From: Strongyloides papillosus
Taxonomy: Eukaryota > Nematoda > Chromadorea > Rhabditida > Strongyloididae
Direction: 5' to 3'
Length of the DNA: 64,000 bases
Assembly (NCBI GenBank): GCA_005656395.1
Contig: SRSI01000035.1
Location: 62,001 to 126,000 of the forward strand
Each line of letters starts with the position of its first letter. Position 1 is the stretch's first letter. The notes beneath the pieces are model-generated. The model saw only the letters and a program-made list of their open reading frames with translations, searched no databases and was not told the origin of the DNA. The position numbers and the translations under genes are program-made. Positions 24,422 through 34,241 of the stretch are shown here, one piece after another.

Positions 24422-25314
24422 CTAAACACTGTATTCAATTCCAAATCCAATCTTGTTCTTTCCATTGCTGGCGGAAAGAAGTGAAAATTGACTTGAACCA
24501 GTAAGGGAGAGCTCATTGTTAAGCTTATGGGTGGCAGAGACAACAACATCAGAGGAGTTGTTGATTTTTCCTTTAACATAAAGATCTCTACTGACATCGT
24601 ATTTGGCAGCAAGACCATATGTGGCATTTTCATCTCCTACCTTGTAGTTAACTTGGACACCAAGATCAACTGCTGATGATGGTTTGTGGAAGAAGGAAGC
24701 TCCCATCATGTTGCCGTTGTTGAGGAAGACAGTTGTAATGAATTGTGGTGTAACTCTGGAGATGGTGACGTTGGTTGATTTAATTTCGCTCTTACTGACA
24801 TCAGCAATGGCTTGGACTCCGATAAGAAGATCTTTATACTCAGTGACAGCGGAGGTATCAAGGATTGGTGCTCCGAGAAGAGAAAGGTTAGAATTTACTT
24901 TAAGATTTGGTTTGACATATTCAGTTTTTAAGTTAGCTTTACGAGACTCATCCTTGAAGCTATAGAGACCTTCCAAGGTAACTTTTAATCCTTTGGAGAA
25001 TTGGTCAGAGATGTCCAAGACACTTTTTAAGGTGTTGTTTGATGAGATGGACTCAGTGAAGGTAACTCCGTACTCTGGAACTTTGTATTTGAAGTCAAAG
25101 TTAGCTCCCAAAACTTCTTTAGATAAATCATGGGTGGCGGAAGTTTTGATTTCATACTCCTTATTGTAACCGGTCTTGTTAGTGATGTCAAGTTTAACAT
25201 TTCCAACATCTTTAAAGATTTATGATCGATAAAAGTGATAAAAAACTTACGGTGTCCTTTGTTGAAAAGATCTCTGGCAGCTTTTCCGAGGTCAGCGTAT
25301 GATGGTGGGGCCAT
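24422..25314 (-). CDS. vdac-1: Voltage-dependent anion channel (mitochondrial porin), 283 aa
   Basis: Exons 25314-25251 and 25209-24422, with a 41-nt GTAAGT intron ending in the rare acceptor TTTAAAG. The splice gives exactly 283 residues, the same length as C. elegans VDAC-1. The N-terminal helix reads PSYADLGKAARDLFNKG. The rest alternates as a beta-barrel, with the family motifs YGVTFTES, GLKVTLEGLYSF, DLGVQVNYKVG and YDVSRDLYVKGK. The protein forms the outer mitochondrial membrane channel for ATP, ADP and small anions. Codon use is strongly biased, consistent with high expression. A TTATTTTTAG acceptor about 25 bases upstream of the ATG suggests trans-splicing. Confidence 0.96.
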
Positions 25315-25449
25315 AGTTAAATGATAAGTCTCCTAAACTAAAAATAAAAAAATTATCAAAATTCATTTTAACAAAATTTTTGAGGAATGAAAATTTATGC
25401 ACTTCTAATTTTTTTATATACCGGAAAATTGCGAGAGAGAGTTGGAATT

Positions 25450-25664
25450 ATGTTGCGACACGCAACGCGAGCCAGAAACATTAAGAAATACTATATCGTA
25501 AAATGATAAATGTTGTAAATGTATTGCAGGACATAACTCCAAGAAAGTTCCGTCCTGATAACTTTAATTTTTATCGTATGTACCTAAGAAATCAGGAAGC
25601 AGATATGTCGCAGGTTTATCGATTATTGTGTAATTTTTTAATTACTATGGATACTCCCAGTTGA
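25450..25664 (+). CDS. Possible small gene divergent from VDAC
   Basis: A 16-codon ATG exon (25450-25497) rich in Arg/Lys could be spliced by a 32-nt GTAAAA...TTGCAG intron to 25530-25664, giving about 60 residues in frame. A further open piece with splice-like borders lies at about 25749-25900. The first residues look like a mitochondrial presequence. The DNA here is less A/T-rich than intergenic DNA. The intron is shorter than the others in the window, and the 3' exon structure is not settled. No family was recognised. Confidence 0.28.
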
Positions 25665-26626
25665 AGATTAAATTTATGGTATTACAATTGTATTAGAAAA
25701 AGTTTTAATGGGAGGTTGTTGTTATATAATAATTTATTATCATTTAGAGCTGTTGAATTTTTGTTCCGTCTAAAGGTGTCATTTAATATGATTAATGATG
25801 ATTGATTAAATATAAGGAATTCTATTTTTGTCTTTCAAGGGTCAACCCACACACGAAGATGGCTCCAAAAAGAGCATTTGCATAACCTATAGTCATTCTT
25901 ATCTAAAGAATTCTTAGAAAATTGACTCGAGTATAAAATTTCTAACCATAAATTTAAAGTAAATAGTATGTTCATGATTCCCTAACCCAGTTAACTTATT
26001 TTTATTGAGATTCTGGACGAGAATTAAAGTCAAACATAGGTTTCGAACTCATAACATATTCGGAATCTAGAGTTTTGTAATTTTATCTTAAATGGTTCAT
26101 AATAATTCTGGTAAATATTAATATTCCCTCAAAATATTTCTTTGATTTTTTGAATTTGTCAGATAAAGTGGAAAATAAATATGAATGAAGACACATTAGA
26201 AGTTGTACTTGAAGTTTTTCAAAATAAAAGTTAAAATACATAGAATTTAAAAAACAATTTTGAGAATAAAAATTTTTACTTAGAACTTTATAATTAATAA
26301 ACAACATCTAGTAATCTTTTTTGGTGTTTTGAGATTATTTCGTCACCATAAAAGTGTAACCAAATGTTTGTTTAAAGTATTATTTAACAATTTTTTCAAT
26401 ATAAACAATTATGCCTTATATTGTAATATTTATTTATTAAAAAATTCCTCCCTTTTTTTTAATAAAAATATTACATTTAGAAAATTTTTATATTATTTAA
26501 TTTTGGGCAAAAAAAAAATTTGCTTTGTAATAAAAAGTTTAATAAAAAAAGAGTGTAAAAATGTATGTATTCAGTTATGAAAAGTTATGAATATTTTATT
26601 TTAATTGCTTTCTCTTAAAAAATAAC
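25665..26626. other. Intergenic
   Basis: Open frames at 26083-26307 (-) and 26329-26580 (+) are Lys/Asn/Phe/Leu-rich products of A/T runs. They are not supported as genes. Confidence 0.5.
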
Positions 26627-27148
26627 TTATAATTCCAAAAATCTGTCATTGCATGGATCAAAGGTTTCTACCTCTAGATATTCTTGAGGTTCAGTTACTG
26701 TTGTTGTTGGTGTTGTGGTTGTGGTGGTGGGTGTTGTTTTTGTGGTTTTTATAGGTTTTGTTACCTTTTGTGTTGGTCTTTTTGTTGTTGAAGTTAATTT
26801 TGATGTTGGACTTGGTTTTTGTGTCTTCTTTGATTTTTTTGTTGTTGAAGTTGATTTTGATGTTGGAGTTGGTGTTTGTGTCTTCTTTGATTTTTTTGTT
26901 GTTTGTGTTGTCGTTGTTTTACTTCCATTTGGCTTCTTCTTTTTCGGTGATTTTGCTGGTTTTTCTAAAAAGTTATTTTACTTTTTTTATATATAGATAA
27001 ACATACTTGTTTCTTTATTACTTAATGCTTCTCGTGGATTCTCAAGGATTATATCACTGCTAGATACTGGTTTCTTAGCATCAATTTCACATAATAATCC
27101 AAAAATAAATGTTAAAATGATAACATACCTGAACAGAAAATTAATCAT
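26627..27148 (-). CDS. Secreted Thr/Lys-rich low-complexity protein, 159 aa
   Basis: Exons 27148-27007 and 26964-26627, joined by a 42-nt GTATGT...TTTTAG intron with matching phase. A signal peptide is clear (about 1-23, ending LLCEIDA). After a short polar segment the mature protein is almost entirely Thr, Lys, Pro, Ser and Gln, with two 19-residue repeats containing KKSKKTQ-x-P and a run of TTTTTT-type residues. This is mucin-like or a cross-linkable fibre-like composition. It ends with an acidic patch and a single Cys. A TTTTATAAAC TATA-like box at 27188-27198 lies about 40 bases before the ATG. It is the first member of a cluster of composition-biased small proteins (26.6-33 kb). No family was recognised. 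Confidence 0.72.
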
Positions 27149-27187
27149 TTTAGTGAAAAATTATGACAAAAAATCGGTATTTCCACT

Positions 27188-27198
27188 GTTTATAAAAG
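27188..27198 (-). promoter_or_regulatory. TATA box of Thr/Lys-rich protein gene
   Basis: TTTTATAAAC on the minus strand, 40 bases before the start codon. Its position matches the TATA elements of the other cluster genes. Confidence 0.5.
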
Positions 27199-27572
27199 AT
27201 TTCTATATTGAATTTATATAAAAATTAAACATTTAACATGAATACAAATGTTTTTTTATTCCACCTCCAATTGGATTATTTTAATCAAATAATTTTTAAT
27301 CTATATATTACATATTTGTTAATGAAAATAAAAAGTTTATTGCAACTTAATTTTTTGCAAATAACTTTACAGATAATGTACGAAATTTCAAGCTCTTGGA
27401 GAATTAGAATTTTATTAAAAGTTCTTTGTGCACCTGCGATATAATATATTTAATAAAATTACAAGTTCAATTGTATCGTATAATTATTATCAAATTAATT
27501 TTATATTATAATTTTTCTTTCCATATCCTGGTATTTTGACAATTCTTTATTTGTGAGATTGGTGATCTTACT

Positions 27573-27847
27573 ATAAGTATTTTGAAAAAGTCTTTATAAA
27601 AAAAACCAAAAAATACTTTTAAAATACAGAGTATAATGAGAATTAAAGTACTTTTGCATTTGATGAGTATTATGAGGATGAATATAGCAACCAGTACAGT
27701 GCTGGAGGGGAGGAATGTTATACTCCATACTATTATGTTAGTGATAATTCTGTATACTATTCTCCATCAGCCAACAAAAAGGAACAAACTAGGAAAAGGA
27801 AAAAAATTCTAAAAAAAACACCTTTTATTATAACTGATAATTCATAA
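27573..27847 (+). pseudogene. Decayed inverted copy of the Tyr-rich protein gene
   Basis: It is homologous to the 3' three quarters of the minus-strand gene at 32679-33005 (shared segments include EDEY, NQYSAG, EECY, PYYY and SPSANK). The start codon region is unrecognisable. In-frame stops interrupt the copy, including a TAA where the intact gene has a CAA. The downstream 270 bp and the following Lys-Pro-Ala gene are also colinear with the minus-strand locus, so this is one arm of an inverted duplication. Confidence 0.8.
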
Positions 27848-28077
27848 CTATAATTTATAAATATATCGCAATTTTATTTTTAAAAATTTGTTTTTGTTAA
27901 AGTTATCAATGTATAAACAATAACAGTTGTTTGACTTTTCAATTTTATTCTAATTTTATATCTATGATAATAAAATATCAGTTATAAATTGTGTAACTTT
28001 TTTTTAATTAAATAAGACAATATTTTTATTGTTTAAATAGTTTTTAAATAGAAATCTATATTTATTGCTTCATTGAG

Positions 28078-28086
28078 TATAAAAAG
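28078..28086 (+). promoter_or_regulatory. TATA box of Lys-Pro-Ala-rich gene
   Basis: TATAAAAAG lies 41 bases before the ATG. The same box and the following 35 bases are conserved in the inverted copy (32441-32451). Confidence 0.65.
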
Positions 28087-28118
28087 ATGGATTTTTATCA
28101 AAAGTCATATTCAAAATC

Positions 28119-28604
28119 ATGGTATCATTCTTTACTAACACTTTATTGGCTACTATTTTCTTCGTTTTCACGACTTCTCACCTTAACGCTGAGAATCCAT
28201 CTGATACCTTACTTTCTTCACTTTTGAAGAATAACAAGAACGAAGATTTTAATATTCTCAATATTGCTAACGATTTATCTAGTAAAAAGAAACATGGACA
28301 ACCAAAACCAGCAGTTCACAAGGCAGCTAGCAAGAAAAAACCAGCAGTACACAAGGCAGCTGGTAAGAAAAAACCAGCAGTAAACAAAGCAGCTGGGAAG
28401 AAAAAACCAGCACCAAAAAAACCAGCCGGCAAGAAAAAGCCAGCACCAAAAAAACCAGCAGGAAAAAAAACAACTAAAAAAGGAAAACCCGCTCCAAAGA
28501 AACCAGCTACTACAGGTGGTGCCAAAACTACAGCAGAACCTGAAGAAACTGAAGCAACTGATGCAGCAACTGAAGCTGCCACTACCGCAGCACCAGCCAA
28601 ATAA
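28119..28604 (+). CDS. Secreted Lys-Pro-Ala repeat protein, 161 aa
   Basis: Intronless, with a clear signal peptide (about 1-24, ending HLNA). A short polar linker follows, then a strongly basic region (about 55-135) of degenerate 11-residue repeats such as KKKPAVHKAAG and KKKPAPKKPAG. The tail is acidic/Thr-Ala rich (TEPEETEATDAATEA type). The composition resembles the histone H1 tail, but there is no globular domain and the signal peptide argues for secretion. Its paralog at 32046-32408 keeps the signal peptide and tail but has far fewer repeats. Polycationic secreted proteins can be antimicrobial, matrix or adhesive proteins; which applies here is unknown. AATAAA overlaps the stop region (AAATAAATAAAA). 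Confidence 0.85.
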   Translation: MVSFFTNTLLATIFFVFTTSHLNAENPSDTLLSSLLKNNKNEDFNILNIANDLSSKKKHGQPKPAVHKAASKKKPAVHKAAGKKKPAVNKAAGKKKPAPKKPAGKKKPAPKKPAGKKTTKKGKPAPKKPATTGGAKTTAEPEETEATDAATEAATTAAPAK

Positions 28605-28720
28605 ATAAAATTACTCAATAATTTCCATAAATTTATGACATTAAATTTATTTACAATGTACTTTCTATAAGATTATATTTTTTTTATATTAAAATTATTC
28701 AAATAAAATGACAAGTTCTT

Positions 28721-31096
28721 TCTAACGAAAAAAATTTTTATACCAATCTTTTATTTATTTTTATATTTTTTATGACAAAAAAAGTCAGTTATTTATGATC
28801 CTTACAAAGACAAATTAGCTATAGTTTACATGGATAAATCAGCGATTTAGATCTAACTTTCTTCCAATATAAGTTAAAAGATAAACTAATAGTGTGATAG
28901 AAAAATATTCAAATTTTTTGCTAATTTTTCTATAAAATTTTATGATAGAGTAAAGAAAAAATAATTTTTCTTGTGAATTTTTGATGGATATTTCGAATTA
29001 GTAAAATAAGGAGGCTAAAAATTTCCTTATCGTTGTTCTGAAGAGCACACAAAAGATTTTTTCCTCATTTTAAGGACCATTTTTATCAAAAAAAGGACCA
29101 TTTCTATAAAATTAAGGACCATTGTAAAATTATATTTAAGTTTTATGGTAATTATATTTTTTTTAGTTTTACCAATATTGCAATAGTTTTAATAAAGTTT
29201 TTTTAATATTTTATAATTTATTACACACAAACAGTTCTTTCATTAAAACTGCACTATTTTATTTATCCCTTGACCACTTTGTCATTTATTATGCCATTAA
29301 AATGAAAAAGAAATTATCACAAATATTAATTAAATAATCTAGTAAAGCAAATAATATAGAAAAATAGATAAATTCGTTAAAGCAAAAACTTAATTTGAAA
29401 AAAAAATTGTAAAGCATCACTTAACTACTAGTAAAATATGGTAAAAATAAATTACCAAGCATGTCAGAAAAAATTTTTTATTTTCTACTAAGCATTAAAT
29501 AATATGAAAATGATATTAAATGTCTAAATAATTTCTATAATCTTCAAAAAGTTTTATAATAGGTTAAAAGATCATTTTTTACAATTAAAAATTTTTTAAA
29601 CGTTTGTAAAAAACACTTGAATAAATTAATTCGAAACATATTTAATTTAAGATAGTTTTGACACAATAAAATATAAATTTTTAGTTTAATGTTATCAAAA
29701 CTAATGCTTTATAATTCAACACGTATATTACATAATTATCATTATTAGGTTGATATTTCTATATTTTGTACTTTTTTATATAATAAAATATTATTATAAT
29801 ATGTTTTTTTTTAGTTCGAATCAAAATGATTAGATAAAAAAAACTTTATTAAATAATATTCAATACAAAAAAATAATTAAATGGTAAAAAATTTAATAGT
29901 ATTATTCAAATTTAATAAATTAGTCCGAAAAATGATGGAGTGGTCTTTGTTCTGATAGAGTGGTCCTTATTTTGATAATTGGTCCTCGTTTTGAAGAAAA
30001 AATCATTTGTGTGAGTATAAAAAAAAGTGATTTTGGTTTTTTTGTCATTTTACGTAATGTCTTTACTATTTTTAATATTTTATACTATCGTTTTTTTAAA
30101 TACTCGTTATATGTTTCTACGTAAGTTTAAGAATTAACTTTTTTGTAATTTACCATTTATGTTTTTGTTTTACTGTAGGAAGGTAGTGTCATTTTAAATA
30201 AATTTTTATATGGTATTAAAAACAATCAATGCCTGTGACTATTAAATGAAGAATTTTGAATCTATTTTAATATTCATACCTTCTTAGCATTTCAGTCACG
30301 AAAAATCATAGAATATTCAGTTGAGCACTCCTTATCAAAGTAACATTTTGCAAATGAATACTCTATTAATCTCATGAACACTTTACTTCAAATCATTGGG
30401 TCTTATATAAATCTTAAATATTTGTAATTTCTTTATTTTCACAACTGCTAATTATAAGACATTAAATATTGGCACATGCATACTAACCTTACGTATTTGT
30501 ATGAAAATACTTTAGTAGACTACTCCACATTCAAAAATTCAAAAAAAAGGTTTTTTGCATTTTTTTTGACTCTTTGACAGCATGTATCTATCCTATTTTA
30601 CTACTTTATTAAAATTTCTTTTAATATTTCGATAAAACTTGCATGATTCTGCTCGTATGCGAAATTTCAGATTTAAATTCTAAATTCTAGAGGTCATAAT
30701 TAGCAGGAGAAAAAAAACGTTGATTCATACATTGATGGACAAGTATAAAAGTATATAACAAGATAATTATATAACTTTTTACTAAAAAAGTGCTAATAAA
30801 TTTATTAAATGGTAATGTACTTATTTTTTAAATGATTATAATATTTATGATTAATTTTAACTTGACAGAATATAATAACATGCTTTATTGAAGAAATGGA
30901 TAATTTTATAATGAGGTATATAGAGTAAAAGTAATTTTTTTATTTTTAGCAATAAGGAATTATATTGATAGATTAGAATTATCCATTTATCATGTAAATA
31001 AATTGTGATACATTTTTTTTAAATGAAGAATATAAATGTTATATGGTTCCTGTTGATGTGAATTTATAAGATTCCTCAATTATAAATATTTTCCTA
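28721..31096. other. Spacer between inverted arms, with a MITE-like element
   Basis: No gene seen. The only structure is the inverted-repeat element at 29046-30013, listed separately. Confidence 0.6.
29046..30013. mobile_element. MITE-like element with long terminal inverted repeats, about 970 bp
   Basis: The left end reads CACACAAAAGATTTTTTCC, then three AAGGACCA-type subrepeats. The right end is the reverse complement, with matching GGTCC subrepeats and a CACACAAATGATTTTTTC end. The inverted ends span about 80 bp with several mismatches. The interior is A/T-rich and codes for nothing recognisable. A 2-bp AG flank occurs on both sides, but a clear target duplication is not certain. A non-autonomous DNA transposon or foldback relic is the likely identity. 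Confidence 0.65.
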
Positions 31097-31606
31097 TTAC
31101 TCTTCAGATTCGGATTCTTCTACAGGTTCTTCCTCTTCTTCTTCGTTCTCTTCTTCTTCATCTTCCTCCTCTTCTTCTTCTTCACCTTCCTCTCCTTCTT
31201 CTTCACCTTCCTCTTCTTCTTCTTCGGCCTCTTCTTCTTCATCTTCTGCTTCACGTTTTTCACGCTCTTCAATGAGTTCAATAGTTTCGTCTTCATCTTC
31301 TGCATTACGTTTTTCACGTTCTTCACTTTCTGTAGAGGATTCAATATCTTTGCTGTCACGAGGTCCAAACAATGGAACCATATCGTTCATGACAATTGCG
31401 TTTCTTTCAATAGGATCACTTTTATTTACGTTATCCTTATTAACATGTAAAGAATCAACTTCATCATCAGGACTATACCCAGGTGAATCCCTCTTTTTCA
31501 GAATTACTATTTCTCCAGACTCTTCATCATCAAGAGCTCTTCCATATAGTTCATGTGTAGTTCCAAGAACAAGGACTAATAAAAGAATAAATCTCAAAGA
31601 AATCAT
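31097..31606 (-). CDS. Secreted Glu-rich acidic protein, 169 aa
   Basis: Intronless, with a signal peptide (about 1-22, ending LYGRA). The middle part carries two copies of EEREKR-x-AEDE, each with a Lys-Arg pair suited to proprotein convertases. The last 60 residues are nearly all Glu with some Gly and Asp, ending VEESESEE. The calculated charge must be extremely negative. TATATAAAG at 31657-31665 lies 51 bases before the ATG. It sits between the two arms carrying the basic Lys-Pro-Ala proteins. A role in binding calcium or cationic partners is inference. No family was recognised. Confidence 0.82.
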   Translation of the reverse strand: MISLRFILLLVLVLGTTHELYGRALDDEESGEIVILKKRDSPGYSPDDEVDSLHVNKDNVNKSDPIERNAIVMNDMVPLFGPRDSKDIESSTESEEREKRNAEDEDETIELIEEREKREAEDEEEEAEEEEEEGEEEGEEGEEEEEEEDEEEENEEEEEEPVEESESEE

Positions 31607-31656
31607 AATTTTTTTAACAAATGTAATTTGACTTATATTTTCAATTACTTTCTCCT

Positions 31657-31665
31657 CTTTATATA
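31657..31665 (-). promoter_or_regulatory. TATA box of acidic protein gene
   Basis: TATATAAAG on the minus strand, 51 bases before the ATG. Confidence 0.6.
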
Positions 31666-32045
31666 GAAAATTTCAATACACTTAGACAAATAAGCAACAT
31701 ACTTCTACAATACCACTAAAATTAAAAATATTTCTTCAGCTGAAGTTTTTGTATTTTTCATATTTAACTTATATACTTAATAATTTTTTAAATACAAATG
31801 TTATTAGTAATTTTATATACAAAAAACATGATTACATAGCTTTGTATTAGAATACGGTTGTTTTTGTCATAACTTATTATTTTACACTTTCCAAAAAATA
31901 GAAGGAGAACAAATAAAGGATTAGTATATAATAGAACTTTCATTATAAAAACTTGTCATTTTATTTGAATAATTTTAGTATAAAAAATATCATGGAGGTG
32001 CATTTAAAAATCATTTAATGTTAGGAAATTATCGCGTAATTTCAT

Positions 32046-32408
32046 TTATGTGGATGCTGTTGTGGTAGTGCCAGCTTCAGTTGTTGCATCAGTTGCTCCA
32101 GATTCTCCAGTTGTTGCTGTAGTTTTGGGACCACCTTTAGTAACTGGTTTCTTTGGACCGGGTTTTCTTTTTTTAGTTGTTTTTTTACCGGCTGGTTTTT
32201 TCTTGCCAAATGGTCTTTTTGGTGCAGGTTTCTTTTGTCCAGCTTTAAGGACATCATTATCCCCATCGATAGTATTAAGTTCTCCGCTCTTGTTATTCTC
32301 TAATGGAGAAGAAAGTGGGGAATCAAATGCCTTCTCAGCGTTAAGGTTAGAAGCCGTAAAGACAAAGAAAATAGTAGCCAATAAAGTTTTAATGAAGAAT
32401 GATACCAT
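32046..32408 (-). CDS. Secreted Lys-Pro-rich protein, short paralog, 120 aa
   Basis: Intronless paralog of the gene at 28119-28604. It has the same signal peptide (MVSFF start, LATIFFVF core), then an acidic/polar linker, a short basic block (KKPAPKR, KKPAGKKTTKK and KPGPKKP) and a Thr/Ala/Glu tail. It lacks the expanded 11-residue array, which explains the 41-residue difference. TATATAAAAAG at 32441-32451 and the next 35 bases match the paralog. A repeat-length change after duplication is the simplest explanation. Confidence 0.82.
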   Translation of the reverse strand: MVSFFIKTLLATIFFVFTASNLNAEKAFDSPLSSPLENNKSGELNTIDGDNDVLKAGQKKPAPKRPFGKKKPAGKKTTKKRKPGPKKPVTKGGPKTTATTGESGATDATTEAGTTTTAST

Positions 32409-32440
32409 GATTTAGAATGTGACTTCTGATAAAAATCCAT

Positions 32441-32451
32441 CTTTTTATATA
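32441..32451 (-). promoter_or_regulatory. TATA box of short Lys-Pro gene
   Basis: TATATAAAAAG on the minus strand, in the same position relative to the ATG as in the left arm. Confidence 0.62.
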
Positions 32452-32678
32452 TTAAGAGAAAATAAATAAAAATATCTATTTTAAAACTATTTATACAATA
32501 AAAATATTATCTTATCTAATTAAATCAGGTTACACAATAGATTACTGATATTTTATTATCACAAATAATAAATTATAATAAAATTTAAAAATTAAATAGC
32601 TATTATTGTTTATAAATTGATAACTTTAACGAAAACAAAATTTTAAAAATAAAGTTATGATATATTTATAAATAATAA

Positions 32679-33005
32679 TTATAAATTATCAGTTACAATA
32701 AAAGGTGGTTTTTTGAATATTTTCTTTCTCCTTATTCTCCTTTTTCTTAATTGGTTCCTTTTGTTGGCTGATGGAGAATGGTAACCGGAATTGTCACTAG
32801 CGTAGTAGTATGGAGCATAGCATTCCTCCTCTCCAGCACTGTACTGATTGCCATATTCATCCTCATAGTACTCACCGGATGCGAAAGCTCTTTGATACTC
32901 ATTGTACTCAGTATCATAAACATATTTTTTCTTCTTCTTATTAGGATTTTCCCCAAAAATTAACTCATAAACATAATTAAGGAAGGATTTTATAGTTCGT
33001 AGCAT
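32679..33005 (-). CDS. Tyr-rich small basic/acidic protein, 108 aa
   Basis: Intronless. The N-terminal 18 residues are moderately hydrophobic and amphipathic but not a convincing signal peptide. The sequence then runs a Lys cluster, a Tyr/Glu-rich centre (EYYEDEYGNQY, EECYAPYYY), Ser/Asn, and a strongly basic stretch (RKRRIRRKKIFKK) near the end. Tyrosine makes up about a sixth of the residues. No family was recognised. The inverted copy at 27573-27847 is a pseudogene, whose decay shows which copy is maintained. A TATA-like ATATATAGC lies about 50 bases upstream of the ATG. Confidence 0.65.
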   Translation of the reverse strand: MLRTIKSFLNYVYELIFGENPNKKKKKYVYDTEYNEYQRAFASGEYYEDEYGNQYSAGEEECYAPYYYASDNSGYHSPSANKRNQLRKRRIRRKKIFKKPPFIVTDNL

Positions 33006-34241
33006 ATTTTAAAAAAATATGTAGTGTCAAAACGGTATTATTATCTACCTTTATGCTATATATTTCAAAATTCATCTATTTGTTATATTAATATTGATAT
33101 ATTTTGTATTTTCAAAAAAATATACCATTATTTAGACAGGTGGTATTGTTTGATTCCGTATTATTAATATTATTTCATTAAAATATTGTTTTCTCAAGTT
33201 ATTTGATGCTCAATAATAAATACTAATGATTTAAATTCGTTGTTTTATTAAATATGACTCATAAGTTTTTTAAACAATACATCCTGTTAATTTATATCTG
33301 TTTTTCCTTGAAAACATTATTATTAATGTTAGTAATTAAAAATTAATATAAATCCTTTTAAAATATATGTACTTTTATACATTTAATCAATAAAATAAAC
33401 ATATATTGAAAATTATTACAAAATACAATGTATAATGTATATATTTATTTACAAAATCATTGCTAAAAGTTTACATGTAAAAAAACATAAAGAAATAAAT
33501 ATAGATATTTTACAGCCATAATTGATTATTCCACCTATGTTTGACAAGTGTAATTCATCATTTTTGCCAAATTTTATATTTAATGAACTATTGAGAGTTA
33601 AAACAAATCACAATTTGTTAGGTTTTATTTATTAGATCTAATTTTGAAGTTTTGAGTGATTACTTTTATTAATCTTATTAACTAACAAATGCAAAAGTTG
33701 TTTTATATTTTTTGAACTATAATGAAATCCTTCAAGTTTATTGATATGTCTTTTAGAAAAAGTAACTGTTTTAAAGGACATTTTTTATGATGATAATAAA
33801 AAAAATGTTATTTTACTATCTATCACTTTAAACATTCACTTCACAATTGTTAAATCTGTGTTAACAAACAAAATCATCCAACCTAAAAGCCAACATTATT
33901 GAATGAACAATTTATCAACAATATCACAAAAATTTCCATGAATACAAATTTATCACAATTTAAGATGCAATAAAAAAAGAAATCTATCTACAAATAATAA
34001 TATTATTGGCGTCAACTTCCTCGAAAACATTAAATGATGCAACCTCTCCAATAAAATATTTATTTTTAAAAAATAAATCCCTACTTTAAAGATTAACCAC
34101 ATGATTATCTTGCATTTTACAAGATTTCAAAATATTAAAACCAAAACAAGGATAATAATATCACTTTAATATATTTAAAAATAATGAAATTACAATATCA
34201 GAAACCTGATAAAACGTTATCTCAATATATAATCTTAATTA
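33006..34241. other. Intergenic, 1.2 kb
   Basis: No gene or structured repeat seen. Confidence 0.55.

Larger units (their letters stand above)
27573..28720 (+). repeat. Left arm of a 1.1-kb inverted duplication
   Basis: It holds the Tyr-rich pseudogene, a spacer and the long Lys-Pro-Ala gene. The reverse complement of 31940-33005 follows the same order, with high similarity including noncoding DNA and the TATA region. Boundaries are approximate. Confidence 0.8.
31940..33005 (-). repeat. Right arm of the inverted duplication
   Basis: The reverse-complement counterpart of 27573-28720. It contains the intact Tyr-rich gene and the short Lys-Pro-Ala gene, and is about 3.2 kb from the left arm. 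Boundaries are approximate. Confidence 0.8.

Noticed and set aside
26035..26060. GGTTTCGAACTC, tRNA T-arm-like sequence
   Set aside because: The flanks do not fold into a cloverleaf.
28119..28604. Histone H1-like protein
   Set aside because: The Lys-Pro-Ala tail resembles H1, but there is no winged-helix globular domain and the protein starts with a signal peptide.
28316..28618. Long Ala/Gly/Phe-rich frame opposite the Lys-Pro-Ala gene
   Set aside because: An antisense shadow created by the AAA/CCA/GCA codon repeats. The plus strand has the signal peptide and TATA box.
29808..29830. GTTCGAATC, tRNA T-arm-like sequence
   Set aside because: No acceptor, D or anticodon stem could be placed around it. 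It lies inside the MITE-like element.
31272..31631. Ser-rich frame opposite the acidic protein gene
   Set aside because: An antisense product of GAA/GAG repeats. The minus strand has the signal peptide and TATA box.
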